Positions 45,158 to 55,893 are shown, numbered from the stretch's first letter. The stretch is 64,000 nt of DNA from Parvibaculaceae bacterium (GCA_019636015.1 JAHBYJ010000002.1:124001-188000), one strand, 5' to 3'. Notes: generated from the sequence alone by a model not told the origin. A program made the numbers and translations.

Positions 45158-46381
45158 ATGCCGAAGATCAAAGTCGCAAATCCCGTGGTTGACCTCGACG
45201 GCGACGAGATGACCCGGATCATCTGGCAGATGATCAAGGACAAGCTGATCTTCCCCTATCTCGATCTGACGCTGGACTATTACGACCTCGGCATGGAGCA
45301 CCGCGACGCGACCGACGACAAGGTCACGGTCGAAAGCGCGGAAGCGATCAAGAAATACGGCGTCGGCGTGAAATGCGCCACCATCACGCCGGATGAGGCG
45401 CGCGTCGAGGAGTTCAAGCTGAAGAAGATGTGGAAGTCGCCCAACGGCACCATCCGCAACATTCTCGGCGGCACCGTCTTCCGCGAGCCCATCATCTGCC
45501 GCAACATTCCGCGCCTCGTGCCCGGCTGGACCGAGCCGATCGTGATCGGCCGCCACGCCTTCGGCGACCAGTACCGCGCGACCGACATCCGCATCCCCGG
45601 CAAGGGCAAGCTCACCATGAAGTGGGTGTCCGAAGACGGCAAGGAGACGATCGAGGAAGAGATCTACGACTTCCCGGCCGGCGGCGTCGCCATGGGCATG
45701 TACAATCTCGACGACAGCATCCGCGACTTTGCTCGCGCCTGCATGAAATACGGCCTCGACCGCCGCTACCCGGTCTATCTCTCGACCAAGAACACGATCC
45801 TGAAAACCTATGACGGCCGCTTCAAGAATCTCTTCCAGGAGATTTACGAAAAGGAATTCAAGGCGGAGTTCGACAAGGCGAAGATCACTTATGAGCACCG
45901 CCTGATCGACGACATGGTCGCCTCGGCGATGAAATGGTCGGGCGGCTATGTCTGGGCCTGCAAGAACTATGACGGCGACGTGCAGTCGGATTCCGTGGCG
46001 CAGGGCTTCGGCTCGCTTGGCCTCATGACCTCCGTGCTGCTGACGCCGGATGGCAAGATCATGGAAGCCGAAGCCGCCCACGGCACGGTGACGCGCCACT
46101 ACCGCGCGCATCAGCGCGGCGAGGAAACCTCGACCAACTCCATCGCCTCGATCTTCGCCTGGACGCGCGGCCTCACGCACCGCGCAAAGCTCGACGGCAA
46201 CGAGCCGCTGGCGAAGTTCGCCGCCACACTCGAGAAGGTCTGCGTCTCGACGGTGGAGTCGGGCTACATGACGAAGGATCTGGCCCTCCTCGTCGGCTCG
46301 GAACAGTCTTGGCTCTCGACCGAAGGCTTCCTCGACAAGGTCGCCGCCAATCTCGACAAGGCGCTCGCCAAGGCGGGGTGA
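45158..46381 (+). CDS. icd: NADP-dependent isocitrate dehydrogenase (dimeric eukaryotic-type)
   Basis: A 407-residue type II isocitrate dehydrogenase, which converts isocitrate to 2-oxoglutarate in the TCA cycle. It shows the N-terminal [35 protein letters not shown] with the isocitrate-binding residues, and [19 protein letters not shown] near the C-terminus for NADP. The start MPKIKVANP is the family start at 45158. It is single-gene and followed by a palindromic element. Confidence 0.96.
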   Translation: MPKIKVANPVVDLDGDEMTRIIWQMIKDKLIFPYLDLTLDYYDLGMEHRDATDDKVTVESAEAIKKYGVGVKCATITPDEARVEEFKLKKMWKSPNGTIRNILGGTVFREPIICRNIPRLVPGWTEPIVIGRHAFGDQYRATDIRIPGKGKLTMKWVSEDGKETIEEEIYDFPAGGVAMGMYNLDDSIRDFARACMKYGLDRRYPVYLSTKNTILKTYDGRFKNLFQEIYEKEFKAEFDKAKITYEHRLIDDMVASAMKWSGGYVWACKNYDGDVQSDSVAQGFGSLGLMTSVLLTPDGKIMEAEAAHGTVTRHYRAHQRGEETSTNSIASIFAWTRGLTHRAKLDGNEPLAKFAATLEKVCVSTVESGYMTKDLALLVGSEQSWLSTEGFLDKVAANLDKALAKAG

Positions 46382-46403
46382 GGGCCTTACGGCAATATTC
46401 ACT

Positions 46404-46539
46404 CGTCATTGCGAGCCCACGGGTATCGCCTTTGGCGATCCCCAGGACAGGCTCCGCGAAGCAATCCAGGGGCCACAAGCGCAGTGCTTGCCGCCCCTGG
46501 ATTGCTTGGTCGCAGCTTGCGCTGCTCCTCGCAATGACG
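46404..46539. repeat. Extragenic palindromic element, longer copy of the CGTCATTGCGAG family
   Basis: A 136-base element with the same termini as the copy at 41687 (CGTCATTGCGAG and CTCGCAATGACG), plus GCAATCCAGGGGC and its complement, but with about 40 extra bases in the arms. It separates the convergent icd and alaS genes. Confidence 0.85.
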
Positions 46540-46554
46540 AACCTCTGAGATGTA

Positions 46555-49242
46555 CTAAGCCGCGCCTGCCAGCGCGCCGACGGCGCCGCGAACGGCCTCG
46601 AGCGCCGCGTCGGCCTTGGAGGCATCGGGCCCGCCGGCCTGCGCCATGTCGGGCCGCCCGCCGCCACCCGAACCGCCCATTGCCGCCGCACCCGCCTTCA
46701 CGAGTTCGACCGCGTTGAAACGCCCGGTGAGATCGGCGGTGACGCCGACCGCGATGGCGCCCTTGCCGTCTTCGGAAATGGCGACGAAGGCAACGACGCC
46801 CGACCCGATCTGCTTCTTGCCGTCATCGACAAGACCGCGCAGATCCTTCGGGTTCACGCCCTCAAGCTTGCGCAGCATCAGCTTCACGCCGCCGAGTTCC
46901 TCGACCTTCGAAGCGGCCTCGCCGCCGGAGGCGCCCCCCGTTCCGCCGCTCAGGGCGAGCTTCTTCTTCGCCTCGGCAAGCTCCCGCTCGAGGCGCTTGC
47001 GCTCTTCCATCAGCGAGACGACGCGGGCCGGCAGGTCTTCCGGCGCGATCTTCAGCGCCCCGGCGGCTTCCTTCGCGATGCGCTCCTGCTGCGAGAGATA
47101 GGTGCGCGCGCCCTCGCCCGTCAGCGCCTCGATGCGGCGGATGCCGGAGGCGACGGCGCTCTCGCTCACGATCTTGAAGATCGCGATGTCGCCCACGCGG
47201 CGCACATGCGTCCCGCCGCAGAGTTCCACCGAATAGATATGGTTCTCCTTCTCGTCGTCCACGCCCATGGCGAGCACGCGCACTTCATCGCCATACTTCT
47301 CGCCGAACAGCGCCAGCGCGCCGGCAGCGATGGCGTCTTCGGGCGTCATCAGCCGCGTCGAGACTTCGCTGTTCTGGCGGATGACGCGGTTCACGATCGC
47401 CTCGACCTCGCCGATCTCTTCCGCCGTCATCGGCTTTGGATGGCTGAAGTCGAAGCGAAGCCGCTCCGGCCCCACCATCGAGCCCTTCTGCGTGACATGG
47501 GGGCCGAGTACACGGCGCAGCGCCTCATGCACGAGATGCGTCGCCGAATGGTTCGCCCGCGTCGCATCGCGCAAACCCTTGTCGACGCGCATCTCGACCA
47601 CGTCGCCCACCTTCAGCTTGCCGCGCACCAGCTTGCCGATATGTACATTCATGTCGCCGAGCTTCTTCAGCGTGTCGAGCACGGGGAATTCCGCCCCGCT
47701 CGCCGAGAAGATGATGCCGCTGTCGCCGATCTGGCCGCCCGACTCGCCATAGAAAGGCGTCTGGTTGGTGATGAGCGCCGCTTCCTGGCCCGCCGAAATC
47801 TCCTCGACCGGCTGGCCGTCGACCAGCAGCGCGACGATCTTGCCCTCGGCCGTCTCGCTCTCATAGCCGAGGAACTCCGTCGCGCCGTGCTTCTCGCGAA
47901 GCTCGAACCAGACCGCTTCCGTCGCCTTCTCGCCGGAGCCGGACCAGGCGGCGCGCGCATCCTGCCGCTGCTTCGCCATGGCGGCATCGAAGCCCGCCTG
48001 ATCGACGCTGAGGCCGCGCGAGCGCAGCGCATCCTGCGTGAGATCGAGTGGAAAGCCGAACGTGTCGTAAAGGCGGAAGGCGACCTCGCCGGGCAGTACG
48101 CCCTTGCCGCCGATCTTCTCCACCTCGTCGTCCAGAAGCTTGAGGCCCCGCGTCAGCGTTTCGCGGAAGCGCGTTTCCTCGAGCTTCAGCGTTTCGGTGA
48201 CGAGCGCTTCGGCGCGCCGCAATTCCGGATAGGCGTCGCCCATCTGGCGCACAAGCGCCGGCACCAGCCGATGCATCAGCGGCTCGGCAACGCCGACAAG
48301 CTGCGCATGGCGCATGGCGCGGCGCATGATCCGGCGGAGCACATAGCCCCGGCCCTCGTTCGACGGCATCACGCCGTCGGCGATGAGGAAGGAAGACGAG
48401 CGCAGGTGATCCGCGATCACCCGGTGGCTCACCGCATGGGGCCCGTCCGGATCGCTCTTCGAGGCATCGGCGGACGCAACGATCAGCGCCCGCATGAGGT
48501 CGGTCGCGTAATTGTCATGCGTGCCCTGCAGCACGGCGGCGATGCGCTCGAGCCCCATGCCGGTATCGATCGAGGGCTTGGGCAGGTCCGTCCGCGTCCC
48601 GTCGGCATGCTGCTCATACTGCATGAAGACGAGGTTCCAGATCTCGATGAAGCGGTCGCCATCCTGATCGGGGCTGCCGGGCGGGCCGCCCGGAATCTTG
48701 TCGCCATGATCGAAGAAGATTTCCGAGCAGGGCCCGCAGGGGCCGGTATCGCCCATCGACCAGAAATTGTCCGAGGTCGGAATGCGGATAATCTTCGCAT
48801 CGGGAAGGCCGGCGATCTTCTTCCAGAGGCCGAAAGCCTCGTCGTCCTCCGCATAGACGGTCGCGAGCAACCGCTCTTTCGGAATGCCGAATTCCTTCGT
48901 GATCAGCGTCCAGGCGAACTCGATCGCCTCGGGTTTGAAATAGTCGCCGAAGGAGAAATTCCCGAGCATCTCGAAGAAGGTGTGGTGGCGCGCCGTATAG
49001 CCGACATTGTCGAGGTCGTTATGCTTGCCGCCCGCGCGCACGCATTTCTGCGCGCTTGCCGCCCGTACATAGGGCCGCGTCTCCTGTCCGGTGAAGACAT
49101 TCTTGAACGGCACCATGCCGGCATTGGTAAAGAGCAGCGTCGGATCGTTGTTCGGCACGAGCGGCCCCGAAGGTACGGCCTCGTGGCCCTGCGCCCGGAA
49201 ATAGTCCAGAAACTTGCGTCGGATTTCGTTGAGGCCGTCCAT
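46555..49242 (-). CDS. alaS: Alanyl-tRNA synthetase
   Basis: An 895-residue class II synthetase. The catalytic domain begins [20 protein letters not shown], with motif 2/3 elements and [13 protein letters not shown]. The editing domain carries [13 protein letters not shown] and the zinc motif CGGTHV, which removes mischarged Ser or Gly. The C-terminal C-Ala domain ends with a glycine-rich stretch containing [16 protein letters not shown]. It is downstream of recA on the same strand, but recA has its own terminator. Confidence 0.97.
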   Translation of the reverse strand: MDGLNEIRRKFLDYFRAQGHEAVPSGPLVPNNDPTLLFTNAGMVPFKNVFTGQETRPYVRAASAQKCVRAGGKHNDLDNVGYTARHHTFFEMLGNFSFGDYFKPEAIEFAWTLITKEFGIPKERLLATVYAEDDEAFGLWKKIAGLPDAKIIRIPTSDNFWSMGDTGPCGPCSEIFFDHGDKIPGGPPGSPDQDGDRFIEIWNLVFMQYEQHADGTRTDLPKPSIDTGMGLERIAAVLQGTHDNYATDLMRALIVASADASKSDPDGPHAVSHRVIADHLRSSSFLIADGVMPSNEGRGYVLRRIMRRAMRHAQLVGVAEPLMHRLVPALVRQMGDAYPELRRAEALVTETLKLEETRFRETLTRGLKLLDDEVEKIGGKGVLPGEVAFRLYDTFGFPLDLTQDALRSRGLSVDQAGFDAAMAKQRQDARAAWSGSGEKATEAVWFELREKHGATEFLGYESETAEGKIVALLVDGQPVEEISAGQEAALITNQTPFYGESGGQIGDSGIIFSASGAEFPVLDTLKKLGDMNVHIGKLVRGKLKVGDVVEMRVDKGLRDATRANHSATHLVHEALRRVLGPHVTQKGSMVGPERLRFDFSHPKPMTAEEIGEVEAIVNRVIRQNSEVSTRLMTPEDAIAAGALALFGEKYGDEVRVLAMGVDDEKENHIYSVELCGGTHVRRVGDIAIFKIVSESAVASGIRRIEALTGEGARTYLSQQERIAKEAAGALKIAPEDLPARVVSLMEERKRLERELAEAKKKLALSGGTGGASGGEAASKVEELGGVKLMLRKLEGVNPKDLRGLVDDGKKQIGSGVVAFVAISEDGKGAIAVGVTADLTGRFNAVELVKAGAAAMGGSGGGGRPDMAQAGGPDASKADAALEAVRGAVGALAGAA

Positions 49243-49433
49243 CGCTGCACTCGTCGTTCAAACCGGGTCCGGCCCGGGGCCGAAGGGACGGGGAACCAAG
49301 GTTTTCCGCCCCTTTTTCCAATGAATATAAGGTGCCCGCTTTTACCTGTCGCCCGCTCCGCTGTCCAGAAAGCCCCCGGAATGCACCGGCAAGGCCCGGA
49401 AAGCGCCCGGCAGGCGGCGGAACCCGGGTCCAA

Positions 49434-49465
49434 TGAAAACGGCGCCGGAGGGTACCCGGCGCCGT
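49434..49465 (-). terminator. Rho-independent terminator of recA
   Basis: Inverted repeat ACGGCGCCGG and CCGGCGCCGT (49439-49465) with a 7-base loop, followed on the minus strand by GTTTTC. It lies 60 bases past the recA stop. The rest of the gap to alaS shows no gene. Confidence 0.8.
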
Positions 49466-49524
49466 CTTGTGCCCGGCCGGACGGCCGGAGCTAGAGAAAC
49501 TTGTCCCGCTTTACCGGGCGCGCC

Positions 49525-50613
49525 TCAGGCGCTTGCCTCCATATCGCCATCCTCGATCTCGTCGGGGCTGACCTCGTCCAGAATCTTCTCGGCGATAAGG
49601 CCGGCATTCTGGCGGATCGCGGTCTCGATCTCGGCGGCCATGTCCGGATTTTCCCGGAGGAACTGCTTGGCGTTCTCGCGTCCCTGCCCGATCCGCTGGC
49701 TGTTATAGGAGAACCAGGAGCCGGACTTCTCGACGATGCCGGCCTTGACGCCGAGATCGACGAGCTCGCCCATCTTGGAAATGCCCTCGCCATACATGAT
49801 GTCGAATTCGACCTGCTTGAAGGGGGGCGCCACCTTGTTCTTCACGACCTTGACGCGGGTCTGGTTGCCGACCACCTCGTCCCGCTCCTTGATCGCGCCG
49901 ATGCGGCGGATATCGAGGCGGACGGAGGCATAGAATTTCAGCGCATTGCCGCCCGTCGTCGTTTCAGGGCTGCCGAACATGACGCCGATCTTCATGCGGA
50001 TCTGGTTGATGAAGATCACCATGGTGTTCGACTTGGAGATCGAGGCGGTGAGCTTGCGGAGCGCCTGGCTCATCAGCCGCGCCTGAAGGCCGGGCAGGCT
50101 GTCGCCCATCTCGCCCTCGAGTTCGGCCTTGGGCGTGAGCGCGGCGACCGAGTCGATCACGAGCACATCCACCGCGCCGGAGCGGACCAGCGTATCGGCG
50201 ATCTCGAGTGCCTGCTCGCCCGTATCGGGCTGCGAGATCAGCAGGTCGTCGAGCTGCACGCCGAGCTTGCGGGCATAGACGGGGTCGAGCGCATGTTCCG
50301 CATCGACGAAGCTGCAAATGCCGCCCTTCTTCTGGGCCTCGGCAATGGTCTGGAGCGCGAGCGTCGTCTTGCCCGAGGATTCCGGCCCGTAGATTTCCAC
50401 GATGCGGCCGCGGGGCAGCCCGCCAATGCCGAGCGCGATGTCGAGGCCGAGCGAGCCGGTCGAAACCGCCTCGATTTCCACCACCTGCTCGTTCTTGCCG
50501 AGCCGCATGATGGAGCCCTTGCCGAAGGACCGCTCGATCTGGCTCAAGGCGGCGTCCAGCGCCTTTTTCTTGTCGGAATCGTCTTTCACGAGGCTCACTA
50601 CATTCTTGGACAT
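49525..50613 (-). CDS. recA: Recombinase RecA
   Basis: A 362-residue RecA, which forms the nucleoprotein filament for homologous recombination and activates LexA cleavage. The Walker A motif GPESSGKT is at 76-83; [12 protein letters not shown] marks Walker B and [18 protein letters not shown] follows. The C-terminus is acidic ([14 protein letters not shown]). GGGGAAAA precedes the ATG at 50613. An SOS-type box lies upstream. Confidence 0.97.
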   Translation of the reverse strand: MSKNVVSLVKDDSDKKKALDAALSQIERSFGKGSIMRLGKNEQVVEIEAVSTGSLGLDIALGIGGLPRGRIVEIYGPESSGKTTLALQTIAEAQKKGGICSFVDAEHALDPVYARKLGVQLDDLLISQPDTGEQALEIADTLVRSGAVDVLVIDSVAALTPKAELEGEMGDSLPGLQARLMSQALRKLTASISKSNTMVIFINQIRMKIGVMFGSPETTTGGNALKFYASVRLDIRRIGAIKERDEVVGNQTRVKVVKNKVAPPFKQVEFDIMYGEGISKMGELVDLGVKAGIVEKSGSWFSYNSQRIGQGRENAKQFLRENPDMAAEIETAIRQNAGLIAEKILDEVSPDEIEDGDMEASA

Positions 50614-50675
50614 GCCGTTTTCCCCTTTAACCATCGCCCGCCGAGTCGCGCAATGCGCGTGTGATGGCCATGAGA

Positions 50676-50690
50676 GTACCTGTTTTGTTC
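50676..50690. promoter_or_regulatory. Candidate SOS (LexA) box of recA
   Basis: GTAC-N7-GTTC on the plus strand, 63 bases upstream of the recA start. It differs from the alphaproteobacterial LexA consensus GTTC-N7-GTTC at one base. The surrounding 100 bases are AT-rich relative to the region. Confidence 0.6.
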
Positions 50691-50801
50691 TCATTGGCAA
50701 TATATTTTTTAAGATGTTGATTTAATTGTATTAATCAGGTCATGTTCATATCGTGTTCGCATTTTTTCGGCCATTGCCTTTCCACGCCCGATGGCCAAAA
50801 T

Positions 50802-50835
50802 AACATTTATGTTGACTTTAACACTTCTGTTAAAG
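50802..50835. promoter_or_regulatory. Palindromic operator cluster upstream of hicAB
   Basis: Two perfect inverted repeats: AACAT-TT-ATGTT at 50802-50813 and CTTTAAC-ACTTCT-GTTAAAG at 50816-50835, the latter ending 14 bases before the hicA start. These are expected sites for repression by the HicB antitoxin, which carries a DNA-binding domain. Confidence 0.55.
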
Positions 50836-50849
50836 AGCCTTGAACCCAG

Positions 50850-51038
50850 ATGAACAGCGCCGAACTGAAGAAGTATCTCGCGCGGCATGGCTGCACATTC
50901 GAGAACCACAAGGGCGGCTCCGGCCATCTGACTGTCAGGCGCGGCGCGCGTACCTCGCAATTGCCGATGCATGGAAGCGGCAAGGAGCTGGGCAAGGGCC
51001 TCGTGAACAAGATCCTGAAAGATCTGGGACTGAAGTGA
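50850..51038 (+). CDS. hicA: HicA family mRNA interferase toxin
   Basis: A 62-residue HicA with the dsRBD-like fold. The catalytic His is at residue 26 in KGGSGHLTVRRG, and PMHGSGKELGKGLVNKILKD is the rest of the family pattern. It cleaves mRNA. It is followed without gap by hicB: the hicA stop (TGA) overlaps the ATG of hicB by one base. Confidence 0.92.
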   Translation: MNSAELKKYLARHGCTFENHKGGSGHLTVRRGARTSQLPMHGSGKELGKGLVNKILKDLGLK

Positions 51039-51457
51039 TGCGGAACTATGAAATCGAACTGACGGCGGATGGCGATACCTGGCTCGTCACCTGCCCCTCA
51101 TTGCCCGAAGTGACGAGCTTCGGCGAGACGCGGGAAGACGCCCTCGCCCGCGCCGCCGATGCGATCGAGGAAGCGCTCGCCGCGCGCATCGCGGATGGCG
51201 TCGAAATCCCGCCGCCTGCCGGCAAGCCCGGCGCGCTTCATGCGGTGCTGCCGCTTCTCACGCATTTGAAGGTGGAGCTGTATCGGGCCCTGCGCGCGGA
51301 AGGAAAAAGCCGCGCCGATCTGCAGCGCGCGATGAAGGTCCACCGCCCGCAGATCGACCGCCTCCTCGACCTCAACCACGCCTCGAAACTCGACCAGATT
51401 GAGGCGGCCTTCCGGGCATTGGGACGCGAGGTGAATATCTCGGTGGAAGCGGCTTAG
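51038..51457 (+). CDS. hicB: HicB family antitoxin
   Basis: A 139-residue antitoxin. The N-terminal half (MRNYEIELTADGDTWLVTCPSLPEVTSFGET) is the partial RNase-H-like HicB fold, with DALARAADAIEEALAA. The C-terminal part (SRADLQRAMKVHRPQIDRLL) is a helix-turn-helix, so it can repress the operon through the palindromes upstream of hicA. It ends close to the convergent stop of cckA. Confidence 0.92.
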   Translation: MRNYEIELTADGDTWLVTCPSLPEVTSFGETREDALARAADAIEEALAARIADGVEIPPPAGKPGALHAVLPLLTHLKVELYRALRAEGKSRADLQRAMKVHRPQIDRLLDLNHASKLDQIEAAFRALGREVNISVEAA

Positions 51458-51462
51458 CCCCC

Positions 51463-53988
51463 TCACTTCGCCCCCATCACGTCCTTCACGGCCGCGGCGA
51501 GCTGCTTCAGGGAGAAGGGCTTGGGCAGGAAGTGGAATTCCTGGTCGGGGTCGAGGTTCTTGGCGAAGGCATCTTCCGCATAGCCCGAGACGAAGATGAT
51601 CGGCGTGCCTGGGAGCAGCGTCTTCAGCTCCTTCGCCATGGTCGGCCCGTCCATATTGGGCATCACGACGTCGGACACGACGAGGTCGATGCGGCCCTCG
51701 TGCTCGCGCACGACCTCGAGCGCCACTTCGCCGCTTTCGGCCTGCAGCACTTCATAGCCGCGCGTGGCGAGCGCGCGCGCGGCGAAGGTGCGCACCGCGT
51801 CCTCGTCCTCCACGAGAAGGATCGTGCCCTTGCCGGTGAGGTCGGCCGTCTCGGCCGGCGCCGATGCGGCAGCGGCTGCGGCGGCGGCTTCCGCCGCCTT
51901 CTCGGCCGGGGTCTCGATATAGCGCGGCAGATAGATGCGGAAGCTCGTGCCCTTCCCCACCGTCGAATAGGGGAAGATGAAGCCGCCCGTCTGCTTGATG
52001 ATGCCATAGACGGTGGAAAGCCCGAGCCCCGTGCCCTTCGAGGGGTCCTTCGTCGTGTAGAAGGGCTCGAAAATCTTGCCGAGATTTTCCTTCGGAATGC
52101 CGGTGCCGGTGTCCGACACCTCGATCAGCACATATTCGGCATGCGGCATCAGCGGATGGTCGAGCGCGCGGCTGTCCGCCTCCGACACATTCGCCGTGCG
52201 GATGGTGAGCCGCCCGCCATCCGGCATCGCGTCGCGCGCATTGACCGCGAGATTGATGATCACCTGTTCGAGCTGGTTCTGGTCGACCTTCACGAGACCG
52301 AGATCGCGGCCATGCACGATCTTGAGCTCGACCTTTTCCGTGAGAAGCCGCGCCAGCAGGTTCTGGAGTTCCGCCAGCGCATCGGTGAGCGAGAGAACCT
52401 TGGGCCTCAGCGTCTGCCGCCGCGAGAAGGCAAGCAATTGCCGCGTCAGGTTCGCCGCGCGGTTTGCGTTCTGCTTGATCTGCACGACATCGGCAAAGGA
52501 CGGATCGCCCGCCTGGTGGCGCGCGAGCAAGAGGTCGCAGAAGCCGATGATCGCAGTCAGCAGATTGTTGAAGTCATGCGCCACGCCGCCCGCAAGCTGG
52601 CCCACCGCCTGCATCTTCTGCGACTGGGCGAATTGCATCTCGAGCGATTTCTGCTCCGTCGCGTCGATCAGATAGACGACGACAGAGGCTTCCGCGCCCA
52701 TATCGACGCTCGCGGCGTAAAGCTGCCCCACCCGGTCGAGATTGCGCGCCAGCCGCACGTCGATCGCCCCGCCGCTCACGCCCTTCCGCGCGTTGCTGAT
52801 CGCCTCTTCGGCCGCCTCGCGGTCCTCCTCCATCAGCAGGTCTGCGAGTTTCAGCCCGCGCTTCACCTCCGCCCCCGCATAGGCAAGGAAGGAGCGGTTC
52901 GCGTTGTCGATGCGGCCTTCGCTGTCGACGGTCGCGATGCCGACCGGCGCATTGTTGAAGAAGCGGGCAAAGCGCATTTCGGCGTCGCGCGCCGTCTCTT
53001 CCGCCTTGTCGCCCGTGGTGCGGCTCAGCACCAGCGCGAATATCCGCGCCTGCCCCGCCGCATCGGCCACCCGCGTCCGCAGCACGCGGACCGGAAATGC
53101 CTTCCCGTCCGCCCCTTTCAGGTCGACATCGAGCGGCAGCAACTGCCCGCTCTGCGCAGCCTCGCCTTCTTCCAGCGCCGGCACTTCGCCAAACACCAGC
53201 TCGGCAAGTTTCGTCCGCCGCTCGGTCAGGAGCCGCGTGTCCACCCCGAGCCATTCGCCAAGCCGCGCATTCATGAAAATGAGCCGGCTTTCGGCATCGG
53301 TCGCAAAAAAGCCGAACGGCGCATGTTCGATATAGGAAAGGGACCGGCGATGCCGCTTTTCCGCCGAAGCCGCGCGCTCGCGCTCCACCGTGAGGTCGCG
53401 GAACAGCCAGACCGCGCCGCCCGACGCACCGCCGAGCGGCCGCACGATGGCGCGGTAGGCGCGCGCCATGTTGCGGGGGCCGATCACGATATCTTCTTCG
53501 GCCGCAAAGCCCGTCCGCGCCGCCTGCGCCAGACGGAAGGAAACTTCCGAGCCCTCGCCCTTCCCCGCGAGCAGCCGCTCGACCGGCACGACGCGGTCGC
53601 CGTCGAAGGCGCCGGTCAGGTCGCGCCAGGCCGCATTGGCAAAGAGAACGGAACCCCGCCGGTCGGTCACATAGCAGGGGTCGGGAAGCGCGGACAGCGC
53701 ATCGGCGGCGGCAAGCGGCGACCGGCTGAACGCATCCGCCTGGCTGCCGGAAAGGCCGTAAAGCACCGCGCCGCCAATGGCGACAAGCCCGAACGCCGTC
53801 AGAAGGCCGGGGAACCCGAAAACGTGAACGCCAAGCGTATCGAGAAGCGTGGTGACGATGCCGAGCGCGACCGCCGCGATCACGACCCAGCGCCGGGCAG
53901 GCAGCGAGAAGCCGCCCTCGGACGCGCGTCCGCCTTCGTCTCCGGCGCCGATTTCGGTTTCATTATAATCGGCCGGCGTATCGGCCAT
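51463..53988 (-). CDS. cckA: Hybrid sensor histidine kinase CckA
   Basis: An 841-residue hybrid kinase that phosphorylates the response regulator CtrA through ChpT and governs the alphaproteobacterial cell cycle. In order: two membrane helices (about 33-80), PAS-like domains (about 95-200, 215-325 and 340-445), the dimerisation domain with phospho-accepting His471 (GGVAHDFNNLLTA), the ATPase domain (NLAVNARDAMPDGG and GTGLGLSTVYG), an Ala-rich linker and a receiver domain with phospho-accepting Asp773 (VVSDVVMPNMDG). The ATG at 53988 follows GGGAGCAGG. It follows flhB by 32 bases as the last gene of the flagellar operon. Confidence 0.95.
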   Translation of the reverse strand: MADTPADYNETEIGAGDEGGRASEGGFSLPARRWVVIAAVALGIVTTLLDTLGVHVFGFPGLLTAFGLVAIGGAVLYGLSGSQADAFSRSPLAAADALSALPDPCYVTDRRGSVLFANAAWRDLTGAFDGDRVVPVERLLAGKGEGSEVSFRLAQAARTGFAAEEDIVIGPRNMARAYRAIVRPLGGASGGAVWLFRDLTVERERAASAEKRHRRSLSYIEHAPFGFFATDAESRLIFMNARLGEWLGVDTRLLTERRTKLAELVFGEVPALEEGEAAQSGQLLPLDVDLKGADGKAFPVRVLRTRVADAAGQARIFALVLSRTTGDKAEETARDAEMRFARFFNNAPVGIATVDSEGRIDNANRSFLAYAGAEVKRGLKLADLLMEEDREAAEEAISNARKGVSGGAIDVRLARNLDRVGQLYAASVDMGAEASVVVYLIDATEQKSLEMQFAQSQKMQAVGQLAGGVAHDFNNLLTAIIGFCDLLLARHQAGDPSFADVVQIKQNANRAANLTRQLLAFSRRQTLRPKVLSLTDALAELQNLLARLLTEKVELKIVHGRDLGLVKVDQNQLEQVIINLAVNARDAMPDGGRLTIRTANVSEADSRALDHPLMPHAEYVLIEVSDTGTGIPKENLGKIFEPFYTTKDPSKGTGLGLSTVYGIIKQTGGFIFPYSTVGKGTSFRIYLPRYIETPAEKAAEAAAAAAAASAPAETADLTGKGTILLVEDEDAVRTFAARALATRGYEVLQAESGEVALEVVREHEGRIDLVVSDVVMPNMDGPTMAKELKTLLPGTPIIFVSGYAEDAFAKNLDPDQEFHFLPKPFSLKQLAAAVKDVMGAK

Positions 53989-54020
53989 GGCCTGCTCCCG
54001 CGTCTCTCCGCCGGGCCGAA

Positions 54021-55103
54021 TCACCTTCGGCCACGCCCGCCGGTCATCTTAGCCTTAAGACGCATGACATATCCAATGACCTCGGCCACCGCCTTGTAGT
54101 GTTCCGGCTTGACCTCGTCGTCGATATTGACGGTTGCGTGAAGCGCGCGCGCAAGCGGCGGATTCTCGACGATCGGCACATCGTTTTCCTGGCCGATTTC
54201 GCGGATCTTGAAGGCGACGGCATCGACGCCCTTGGCGACGACGACCGGCGCACCCATGCCCTGCTCGTATTTGAGCGCCACTGCGTAGTGGGTCGGGTTG
54301 GTGATGATGACGGTGGCGGTCGGCACTGCGGCCATCATGCGCTTGCGGCCACGCTCGGTGCGGATCTGGCGCAGCTTCGCCTTCACCGTCGGGTCGCCTT
54401 CCATCTGCTTGTACTCGTCCTTCACTTCCTGGACGGTCATGCGCTGCTTCTTCATCCACTGCATGCGCTCGAAGAGGTAGTCGAGCACGGCAACGACGGT
54501 CATCACCGCGATCACGCCGGCGAACATCTTCAGCGCCATCACCTGCACGACGGGCAGAAGCTGGATCACGTCCCAGGTCATCATCAGGGCGAGGCGGTCG
54601 CGCTCCGGCCAGACGATCATGAAGGAGACGACGCCCACCACGACGATCTTGACGATGCCCTTGGCGAGGTTCATCAGGCTCTTCGCCCCGAACAGGCGCT
54701 TCAGCCCTTCTTTCGGCGAAACCTTGGAGAGCTTCGGCTTCATGTTCTCGGTCGTGAAGACCGGCGAATGCTGGATGAGGTGCCCGAAAAGCGCTGCGCC
54801 CGCGAGAATGCAGAGCGGGCCGAGCACGGCGCCGAATACGTCCCGCCCGATGCCGAGCCAGATATGCCTGAGATGCTCGGCATCCATCGGTATCGCGTTG
54901 GGCTGCGAGAGGAAGATCGAGAGCGACCCCATCATCGACGAGGCGGTCGAAGGCGCGAGCATGGCGATCGAGATCGCCGCGCCCAGCATCACGAACCAGG
55001 TGCTGATCTCCTGGCTCTTGACGATATCGCCTTTCTTTTCGGCTTCTTCTAGTTTTCGGTGTGTCGGTTCTTCTGTTTTTTCCGAATCGTCATGTTCGGC
55101 CAT
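54021..55103 (-). CDS. flhB: Flagellar biosynthesis protein FlhB
   Basis: A 360-residue export-gate protein with membrane helices in the first half and the autocleavage motif NPTH at 269-272 (IITNPTHYAVAL). After cleavage the C-terminal domain switches substrate specificity from rod-hook to filament proteins. It is preceded by fliR (15 bases) and followed by cckA. Confidence 0.96.
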   Translation of the reverse strand: MAEHDDSEKTEEPTHRKLEEAEKKGDIVKSQEISTWFVMLGAAISIAMLAPSTASSMMGSLSIFLSQPNAIPMDAEHLRHIWLGIGRDVFGAVLGPLCILAGAALFGHLIQHSPVFTTENMKPKLSKVSPKEGLKRLFGAKSLMNLAKGIVKIVVVGVVSFMIVWPERDRLALMMTWDVIQLLPVVQVMALKMFAGVIAVMTVVAVLDYLFERMQWMKKQRMTVQEVKDEYKQMEGDPTVKAKLRQIRTERGRKRMMAAVPTATVIITNPTHYAVALKYEQGMGAPVVVAKGVDAVAFKIREIGQENDVPIVENPPLARALHATVNIDDEVKPEHYKAVAEVIGYVMRLKAKMTGGRGRR

Positions 55104-55118
55104 GGGGGTCCCTCCGGC

Positions 55119-55880
55119 CTAACCGACGAATACGGACATCGCCTGCTCGAAATACTGCAGGAACCACGTCATCATGGCCGCCAGCAGGAAGAGCAGAAGC
55201 ACGAATCCAAGCATGATGTTGGCCGGCATCGCGATGAAGAAAATCTGGATCTGCGGCATCAGCCTCGAAAGAATGCCGATGCCGACATAGAAGATGAGGC
55301 CGAACACGAGGAAGGGCGCCGCAAGCTGCAGCCCGATCTTGAACGAGCCGGAAATCATCTTCACCGCAACCTGCGAGAAGTCCCCGACCGGAATGGCCTG
55401 CCCCGGCACGAAGAGCTTGTAGCTGTCATGCATCGCGGCAATCAGCAGGTGATCGAGATTGGTAACGAAGATCAGCGTCACGGCCGTCAGCGACAGGAAA
55501 TTCGCGATCAGCACGCCCTGCTGCCCCTGGGTCGGGTCCACGTTCTGCGCGAAGGCAAGGCTCACCTGCAGCGCGATGATGTTGCCCGCCACGTGAAGCG
55601 CGCTCATGACGATGCGCGCCGCACCCCCGATGAAAAGCCCGACGGCGATTTCCGTCACCACCACGAAGGCGAGCCCCGCCACGCTGGCCGGCAGCTCGCC
55701 ATAGCTCGAGGCGACGAGCGGCATCATCACGAAGGAGAGCAGCAGCGCAAGGATGATGCGCACATTCGCGGGAATGCTCGTCTCGCCCAGCGCCGGCATC
55801 AGCATGATCATCGCCGCAAGCCGCGTGAAGATCAGCATGAAGGTGAACGCCGTTTGCGGCAGGTACTCGATGGTGATCAT
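55119..55880 (-). CDS. fliR: Flagellar biosynthetic protein FliR
   Basis: A 253-residue membrane protein of the export gate, with six predicted membrane segments (such as MLIFTRLAAMIMLMPALGE and FFIAMPANIMLGFVLLL). It forms the gate with FliP, FliQ, FlhA and FlhB. It lies between fliQ and flhB in the flgB operon. Confidence 0.94.
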   Translation of the reverse strand: MITIEYLPQTAFTFMLIFTRLAAMIMLMPALGETSIPANVRIILALLLSFVMMPLVASSYGELPASVAGLAFVVVTEIAVGLFIGGAARIVMSALHVAGNIIALQVSLAFAQNVDPTQGQQGVLIANFLSLTAVTLIFVTNLDHLLIAAMHDSYKLFVPGQAIPVGDFSQVAVKMISGSFKIGLQLAAPFLVFGLIFYVGIGILSRLMPQIQIFFIAMPANIMLGFVLLLFLLAAMMTWFLQYFEQAMSVFVG

Positions 55881-55893
55881 GGAGGCGCTGTCT

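Noticed and set aside
44474..46402. 642-codon open frame antisense to icd and overlapping trmJ
   Set aside because: It covers the full icd gene and the divergent promoter, and is a composition artefact.
47206..49494. 762-codon open frame antisense to alaS
   Set aside because: It overlaps a full-length synthetase and has no motif.
51532..54099. 855-codon open frame antisense to cckA
   Set aside because: It has an arginine/histidine-rich composition expected from the complement of a GC-rich gene; the other strand codes for an intact CckA.
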